Assembly (NCBI RefSeq): GCF_000526335.1
Contig: NZ_JAFW01000001.1
Span: 3,410,001-3,474,000, forward strand
Source: Arthrobacter sp. 31Y
GTDB taxonomy: Bacteria > Actinomycetota > Actinomycetes > Actinomycetales > Micrococcaceae
DNA: 64,000 nucleotides
Direction of reading: 5' to 3'
Shown: positions 56,585 to 64,000 of the stretch, piece by piece
Layout: each line of letters starts with the position of its first letter
How positions within the stretch are numbered: position 1 is the stretch's first letter
Notes under the pieces: model-generated
What the model was told of the DNA's origin: nothing
The model's input: the letters and a program-made list of their open reading frames with translations, nothing else
Databases searched by the model: none
Position numbers and translations under genes: made by a program

Positions 56585-56626
56585 CTACTGCGCCTTCGGC
56601 GCTGTACCCGCTACTGCGCCTTCGGC
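56585..56626. repeat. 16-bp direct repeat at the end of the MFS gene
   Basis: CTACTGCGCCTTCGGC occurs at 56585-56600 and 56611-56626, 26 bp apart. The second copy carries the stop codon and last residues of the MFS gene, so the 3' end of the gene has been partly duplicated. Confidence 0.6.
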
Positions 56627-58161
56627 ACACGCCTGAGTACGACGGCGGCGAGCACCGCCGCGCCGGCCATCAGTACCAGCCCAATCGCCGCGGTGATGTG
56701 GACGCCGGACTCGAAAGCTGTCCGGGCGGCATGTGTCAGCGCCTCCGACAATGGAGCCGGAAGGGCAGCCGCCGCATCAACAGCGCCAGCGAGGGTCTCA
56801 CCGGAATTCCCGGCGGCCTGCTCGGAGATGCCGTCCGGCATGATCAGGTTGTGCTGGTAGGACGCCGTGAGGATGGAGCCGAGCACCGCGGTTCCCAGGA
56901 GTGACCCCAGTTCGTAGCCGGTCTCGGAGATAGCCGAGGCGGCGCCGGATTTGTCGGCCGGCACTGAAGCCAGAATGAGGTCGTTGGAGATGGTCTCCGC
57001 AGCGCCCACGCCGACGGCCAGGACGGTCAGGGCTGACAACAGGAACACCGGTCCGCTGCCGTGATCGCCCACTACGACGATCAGATAGCCCACGGCACTG
57101 AGCGTCAGGCCTGCCGCCACAACGAACCCTGGCCGCACACGCTTGACCAGAGGTACCACCAGCAGGCCGGCGATGACTGTTGCCAGGAGGGCGGGAATCA
57201 TCGCGATACCGGCTTCCATGGGGGACTGGCCCTCAACAAGTTGCAGGTGCTGGGCGAAGAAGTAGATGAAGCCCGTCATGGAGAACAGGGACAGGACGTT
57301 CGCCACGATTGCCGTGCTGAACACCTTGTTCTTGAACAAGGCAACATCCAGCATGGGGTTCTCGATCCGCTGCTGGCGACGCACGAACAGGATGCCCATC
57401 ACCACGCCAAAGCCCATGAAGGCAGCTGCGGACGCCCCGAAACCATGAACCGCGAATTCCTTGATCCCGTAAACGAACGGCGCCATGGTGACGACGGAGA
57501 GGAGAATGCTGCGCACATCCACACGTCCGGGATTGGCATCTTTGGACTCGGGAATCAGTACCCGGCCGAAAGCAAGCAGGGGCAAAAGCAGGAATGCTGC
57601 GACCAGGAAGACGGCGCCCCACCAGAAGTGCTCCACCAGCCAGCCGCCAAAGATCGGGCCAAGGGCGGCGCCGCCGGAGAACCCTGCGGCCCAAACGGCG
57701 ATCGCGAGCCGACGCCGGTTCGGGTCGGTAAAGATGTTCCGGATCAGGGAAAGCGTGGACGGCATCAACATGGCGCCGAAGACGCCAAGGCCGGCGCGTC
57801 CGGCAATCAGCCACTCCGCGGTCGGTGCGAATGCTGTAGCAGCCGAAACCGCTGCGAAGCCCGTGCTGCCGACCAGCAGCAGCCGCCGTCGACCGATCCT
57901 GTCTCCCAAGTTGCCCATGGACACCAACAGCGCGGCGAGGACTAGCGGATACGCGTCAACAATCCAGAGCAATTGGACGCCGCCCACGTTCAGGGAGCGG
58001 GCGATTTCAGGCAGGGCAAAGGTGAGCGCGGTGTTGTCGACGGCCACCAGCAGCACCGGAAACATCAGGAGTGCCAGTGCCGTCCAGTCGCGCCACGGTG
58101 CTGCCTGGCCCTTAACGGGGTGGGCGGAGCGGGGTGCTGGGGTTGAGGACGGCGAGAACAT
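56611..58161 (-). CDS. DHA2 family (14-TM) MFS drug exporter
   Basis: 516 residues with 14 TM segments. QacA/EmrB features: TALALLMFPVLLVAVDNTAL with the Asp, LWIVDAYPLVLAALLVSMGN, LGDRIGRRRLLLVGSTGF, and AGRAGLGVFGAMLMPSTLSL. Exports hydrophobic cations or other toxic compounds with protons. The gene diverges from a TetR gene; a promoter with -35 TTGAAA and -10 TACAGT puts the start of transcription at the ATG itself, so the mRNA is probably leaderless. The TetR site lies inside the promoter. Confidence 0.88.
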   Translation of the reverse strand: MFSPSSTPAPRSAHPVKGQAAPWRDWTALALLMFPVLLVAVDNTALTFALPEIARSLNVGGVQLLWIVDAYPLVLAALLVSMGNLGDRIGRRRLLLVGSTGFAAVSAATAFAPTAEWLIAGRAGLGVFGAMLMPSTLSLIRNIFTDPNRRRLAIAVWAAGFSGGAALGPIFGGWLVEHFWWGAVFLVAAFLLLPLLAFGRVLIPESKDANPGRVDVRSILLSVVTMAPFVYGIKEFAVHGFGASAAAFMGFGVVMGILFVRRQQRIENPMLDVALFKNKVFSTAIVANVLSLFSMTGFIYFFAQHLQLVEGQSPMEAGIAMIPALLATVIAGLLVVPLVKRVRPGFVVAAGLTLSAVGYLIVVVGDHGSGPVFLLSALTVLAVGVGAAETISNDLILASVPADKSGAASAISETGYELGSLLGTAVLGSILTASYQHNLIMPDGISEQAAGNSGETLAGAVDAAAALPAPLSEALTHAARTAFESGVHITAAIGLVLMAGAAVLAAVVLRRVPKAQ

Positions 58162-58167
58162 GTCACT

Positions 58168-58196
58168 ACTGTACCGTCCAGACGGTATAGTTTCAA
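58168..58196 (-). promoter_or_regulatory. Leaderless promoter of the MFS gene with TetR operator in the spacer
   Basis: On the minus strand TTGAAA (58191-58196) and TACAGT (58168-58173) are 17 bp apart and the -10 box ends 6 bp before the ATG. The perfect inverted repeat TACCGTC-CA-GACGGTA (58172-58187) fills the spacer and overlaps the -10 box. Confidence 0.7.
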
Positions 58197-58233
58197 ATAT
58201 AGACCCCGAGAGCCTTTAGGGAATGATGGACAC

Positions 58234-58773
58234 ATGCCACGAAAACCAATTGCCCGGGACGCCGTCCTGGATGCCTTTGAAGCCCTCCTTATTGAGGTAG
58301 GGGAGCGGGCTGCCACGCTCGATGCCGTTGCCAAACGCGCAGGGGTGTCCAAAGGTGGGCTGCTGTACCACTTCCCAAACAAGGAAGCGCTGATCACGGC
58401 CCTTTTGGAACGTTTGGACCGGCTCGCCGACGAAGATACCGAACTGATGAAGGCGGCGCCGGATGGTTCGGCTGCCTACTTCATCAAGTCCTCGCTCTGG
58501 GCAGATACGCCCATGGACCGGGCCTTCGTCGCCGCCACAAGGCTGGCTGAAGTGGCTCACGAGGAAACCCGCCGCAGGTTTGCCGCAATCCAACAGCGGT
58601 GGCTGGACGTGCTGGCAGAAGACGTCGGACCGGACGTTGCCAAGGCCGTCAGTTACATGGGCGATGGCCTCTACTTCAATGCGATCTTTGAAGGCGGCCA
58701 GGAAGGCGGCAACGCCGGGCGGGAGGCCGACGTCGAAATCCTCTTGGGCGTCCTAGAGCGGCTGCGGAAGTAG
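58234..58773 (+). CDS. TetR family regulator of the adjacent exporter
   Basis: 179 residues. HTH at residues ~25-50: RAATLDAVAKRAGVSKGG, then LLYHFPNKEALITALLERL; the ligand domain follows with DRAFVAATRLAEVAHEETRR and AVSYMGDGLYFNAIFEG. Close in layout to TetR regulators of DHA2 exporters. It most likely represses the divergent MFS gene and itself through the palindrome at 58172-58187 and releases on binding an exported compound. An AGGGA site precedes the ATG. Confidence 0.88.
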   Translation: MPRKPIARDAVLDAFEALLIEVGERAATLDAVAKRAGVSKGGLLYHFPNKEALITALLERLDRLADEDTELMKAAPDGSAAYFIKSSLWADTPMDRAFVAATRLAEVAHEETRRRFAAIQQRWLDVLAEDVGPDVAKAVSYMGDGLYFNAIFEGGQEGGNAGREADVEILLGVLERLRK

Positions 58774-58869
58774 CAGATCATCCATTTGCTGCTGAGGCCG
58801 GAGCGTAGGACAATTAACTCTTGTGGCGTGCCCAGTGCGGTGCCCATATACAACTGAACATGCCTTTGA

Positions 58870-59098
58870 TCTGCGGCGGGAGAGTCCTGCAAGCAATGAT
58901 GCAGGCGCCGTAGGAGCAAACCCTCCCCAGGAATCTCTCAGGCCCACGCACCGCCGCGGCGAGGCAACTCTGGAAAGCAGCAGGCACTCAGCACCTCAGG
59001 GTAAAGAGAGCTGTGCTCACCGACGGTGCAAGCGATGGTTGTCCAACAACGCGCGGAAACTCTCAGGTCCAATACAGAGCGGGGAGGAACCCAGCCGC
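58870..59098 (+). ncRNA. Tandem glycine riboswitch upstream of gcvP
   Basis: Two glycine aptamers in a row. Aptamer 1 (about 58873-58985) shows GCGGGAGAGTCC, the CGCCGTAGGAGCAA turn, AATCTCTCAGGCCC and the closing CTCTGGAAAGC stretch. Aptamer 2 (about 58997-59095) shows GTAAAGAGAGCTG, the GACGGTGCAAGCGATGG arm, GGAAACTCTCAGGTCC and CAGAGCGGGGAGG. Glycine binding should turn on gcvP and the rest of the operon. A TATACA at 58847-58852 may be the -10 box. Confidence 0.92.
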
Positions 59099-59139
59099 TG
59101 TGGCGTACCCAAACGCTGCCCAAGTAATGGAGTTCCTTC

Positions 59140-61986
<2,847 letters not shown>

Positions 61987-62000
61987 GACGGTCCGCAGAA

Positions 62001-63149
62001 ATGACTGAGAACTACACAGCCCTTTACGAAGAGCACAAAAAGCTCGGCGCCTCCTTCACCGACTTCGGTGGCTGGCAGATGCCGCTCAAGTACTCGTCCG
62101 AGTTGGCCGAGCACCACGCGGTCCGCAAAACCGCTGGCTTGTTCGACCTCTCCCACATGGGCGAAGTCTGGGTCACCGGTCCCGAAGCAGCCGCGTTCCT
62201 CGACTACGCCCTGGTAGGCAAGATCTCCGCCATGGCCATCGGCAAAGCCAAGTACTCGCTGATCTGCCAGGAAGACGGCGGCATCATCGATGACCTCATC
62301 ACGTACCGTCGCCCCTCTACCGAAGAAGGCGCCGACAAGTTCCTGGTGGTTCCGAACGCAGGTAATGCTTCGGTAGTTGCGGCTGCTTTGCTTGAACGTG
62401 CCGCCGGTTTCGACGTCGTTGTTGACGACGCGTCCGCTGACACCTCGCTGATTGCTGTCCAGGGGCCGCTTGCCGAAGCGATCCTCCTTCGCCTGGTGCC
62501 CACCGAACAGCACGCGCTTGTCACCGAGCTGAAGTACTACGCGGCGGTTGACGTTCCGTTCACGTTCGACGGCGGCACCCAGGACCTGCTGCTGGCCCGC
62601 ACGGGGTACACCGGCGAAGACGGCTTCGAGATCTTCGTGGCCAACGAATCTGCGGCAGCTCTCTGGCAGGCAATCGCCGCTTCCGCGAATGAAGGTGAGC
62701 TGATCCCGGCCGGGCTGGCATCGCGCGATTCCCTGCGTCTGGAAGCGGGAATGCCCCTCTACGGCAACGAACTCTCCCGCGAAGGCAACCCCTTCGCTGC
62801 AGGACTCGGACCCGTGGTGGCGCTCTCCAAGGAAGGCGACTTCGTCGGCAAAGAGGCACTCACTGCCCTCAAAGCTGACGGCGCCGGCTCCACCAGCGGA
62901 CGCAAACTCGTTGGCCTCAAGGGCCTCGGGCGCCGTGCCGGGCGCGGCCACTACCCGGTCCTCAAGGACGGCGCAGTGGTTGGCGAAGTCACGTCCGGTC
63001 AGCCCAGCCCCACGCTCGGGTACCCGGTAGCGTTGGCGTATGTCGACGTCGCTTTTGCTGAGCTGGGCACCGCCCTGGACATCGACCTCCGGGGTAAGAG
63101 CGAGCCGTTCGAAGTCGTCGCATTGCCGTTCTACAAGCGCCAAAAGTAG
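62001..63149 (+). CDS. gcvT: Aminomethyltransferase, T-protein of the glycine cleavage system
   Basis: 382 residues. Family text: FTDFGGWQMPLKYSSELAEH, GLFDLSHMGEVWVTGPEAAA, ARTGYTGEDGFEIFVANESA, and SLRLEAGMPLYGNELSREGN, with the folate-side Asp/Glu residues. It takes the aminomethyl group from GcvH, releases ammonia and forms 5,10-methylene-THF. Lies 14 bp behind gcvP and 120 bp before gcvH in one unit. Confidence 0.95.
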   Translation: MTENYTALYEEHKKLGASFTDFGGWQMPLKYSSELAEHHAVRKTAGLFDLSHMGEVWVTGPEAAAFLDYALVGKISAMAIGKAKYSLICQEDGGIIDDLITYRRPSTEEGADKFLVVPNAGNASVVAAALLERAAGFDVVVDDASADTSLIAVQGPLAEAILLRLVPTEQHALVTELKYYAAVDVPFTFDGGTQDLLLARTGYTGEDGFEIFVANESAAALWQAIAASANEGELIPAGLASRDSLRLEAGMPLYGNELSREGNPFAAGLGPVVALSKEGDFVGKEALTALKADGAGSTSGRKLVGLKGLGRRAGRGHYPVLKDGAVVGEVTSGQPSPTLGYPVALAYVDVAFAELGTALDIDLRGKSEPFEVVALPFYKRQK

Positions 63150-63269
63150 GTCACGGGCTTTCGAGCCTGCCGCCCGGCGGGTCCGACCTCCTCTGCATGT
63201 TCCGAAGGCCGGACTCGCGGCCCCGCCGCGACACAATTAGATGTAGCCACTACACGTAAAGGAAACAGA

Positions 63270-63656
63270 ATGCCCAAAGTAGCGCCCGAACTTCAGTACT
63301 CCGACGAGCACGAGTGGGTTTCACGCGGCGACGGTAACTCCGTGTCCGTTGGTATCTCCGAGGTTGCCACCGACGCCCTGGGCGACATTGTGTACGTTGA
63401 TCTGCCCGAAGTTGGTTCTTCTGTGACTGCAGGGGAGACCTGTGGCGAAGTTGAGTCCACCAAATCCGTCTCTGACCTGTACTCGCCGGTTACCGGTGAG
63501 GTCACGGAGATCAACGACGCCGTTGTTTCCGACCCCGCCCTGATCAACAACGATCCCTACGGCGCCGGCTGGCTGTTCAAGGTTGCCGCCGAGTCCGAGG
63601 GCCCGCTGCTCTCGGCCGAGGAATACGCCTCCAAGAATGGCGGAGACCTCTCCTAA
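63270..63656 (+). CDS. gcvH: Glycine cleavage system H protein
   Basis: 128 residues. Lipoyl domain with the attachment lysine in [15 protein letters not shown]; the start [20 protein letters not shown] and the end [10 protein letters not shown] are standard. Carries the lipoate arm between GcvP, GcvT and the L protein (dihydrolipoyl dehydrogenase, not here). AAAGGAAAC ribosome site before ATG 63270. Third gene of the riboswitch-controlled cluster. Confidence 0.95.
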   Translation: MPKVAPELQYSDEHEWVSRGDGNSVSVGISEVATDALGDIVYVDLPEVGSSVTAGETCGEVESTKSVSDLYSPVTGEVTEINDAVVSDPALINNDPYGAGWLFKVAAESEGPLLSAEEYASKNGGDLS

Positions 63657-63973
63657 CATCCTCCCCGGCCGAGTCCGATTCGGGGGTTCGCTGCTGGATG
63701 TGCCGTGCGCACGGCATGTTCTGCAGCTAGGCCCCGAATTGGGCGACCGAGCCCGCGGAGGACGTCGGCCCAACGGGCCCGAACTCTCGCAGGCAGCACC
63801 GGCCCACAAGGCGTAGCGTGGGATTGTAGAACTGAATAGTATTGCGACGCCGGGTTGCCGCCTTTGGGGGCCATCCGGCGTCGTGCTTCGGTCGACTACC
63901 GCCACAAGCGGTGGAGGCCATCCGGCAGGACCATCTGCCGGACCGTTTCAAGCTGTATTAAGGGATCCCGACC
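63657..63973 (+). promoter_or_regulatory. 317-bp leader of sdaA with two tandem stem-loops
   Basis: No ORF with support. Two hairpins stand before sdaA: GACGCCGG/CCGGCGTC (63846-63853 and 63875-63882) and TCCGGCAG/CTGCCGGA (63921-63928 and 63935-63942). The 11-mer GGCCATCCGGC is repeated at 63869-63879 and 63916-63926, in the 3' arm of the first and the 5' arm of the second, so the two hairpins could exchange pairing. TAGTAT (63837-63842) is a possible -10 box. Confidence 0.5.
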
Positions 63974-64000
63974 ATGGCTGTTGGTGTTTTCGATCTGTTC
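63974..64000 (+). CDS. sdaA: L-serine ammonia-lyase, start only (cut by window edge)
   Basis: Only nine codons are inside the window, reading MAVGVFDLF. This is the typical start of single-chain iron-sulfur L-serine dehydratases (MAVSVFDLFxIGIGPSSSHT), and the position right behind gcvPTH is a common actinobacterial arrangement: glycine is turned into serine via methylene-THF and serine into pyruvate and ammonia. The assignment rests on these few residues and the setting. Confidence 0.7.

Overview
The window is high-GC DNA of an actinobacterium, most likely an Arthrobacter/Paenarthrobacter-type soil organism (Micrococcaceae). Pointers are the DUF4193 protein, an ESX-type (type VII) secretion locus with EccC and EccD, a Tat-exported levan fructotransferase of the Arthrobacter type, a CouR/CouO-like hydroxycinnamate cluster and a tandem glycine riboswitch in front of gcvP. 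No rRNA, tRNA, phage, transposase or CRISPR array is visible.

Layout. 0-2.4 kb: end of a cell-surface repeat protein, a small membrane protein, an HTH + Clp-N pair preceded by a striking four-half-site operator, and a DedA protein. 2.5-10.1 kb: a levan-use locus. A five-gene minus-strand operon (GH32, lipoprotein, two ABC permeases, LacI regulator) diverges from an exported levan fructotransferase; three copies of one 15-bp operator lie in the shared promoter region. 10.1-17.8 kb: housekeeping genes (recQ, nnrD, histidine phosphatase, ndh, yqeY, DUF72) and a frameshifted RibD-like reductase. 17.9-26.5 kb: an immunity/toxin island, mostly on the minus strand: three proteins with a YezG/DUF600-like C-terminal pattern, an Imm52-like protein, two related immunity-type proteins interleaved with an orphan TNT toxin domain and a full-length TNT toxin, then three ESX-type small proteins. 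26.9-36.2 kb: the secretion machine (small membrane protein, EccD, degenerate MinD-like protein, EccC split by a 1-nt frameshift, two unknown proteins) and a MinD-like ATPase. 37.4-45.0 kb: a MarR-controlled catabolic operon that matches the cou pathway (SDR, amidohydrolase, MaoC, MFS, CoA ligase) plus an acyl-CoA dehydrogenase and a DUF3237 protein. 45-58.8 kb: DUF805, lhgO, DUF4193, an AMIN-like secreted protein, an agmatine deiminase/APC transporter operon headed by an unannotated 46-codon ORF, a second methionine aminopeptidase with an XRE partner, an XRE-cupin/flavin-reductase pair, M20 hydrolase, cyclodeaminase, and a TetR/MFS pair. 58.8-64 kb: glycine riboswitch-gcvP-gcvT-gcvH and the start of sdaA.

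How the parts work together. The levan locus suggests extracellular cleavage of levan to a difructose dianhydride, ABC import and intracellular GH32 hydrolysis, all under one LacI repressor. The ESX locus and the island form a contact-dependent toxin system whose effector probably destroys NAD; the pile of immunity genes looks like a record of toxin exchange. The gcv-sdaA set turns glycine into serine and pyruvate with glycine-sensing control.

Two genes (the RibD-like reductase and eccC) are each broken by one extra base in a short G or C run, so either base-calling errors or real inactivation must be considered. All calls are from reading the sequence; no database search was run.
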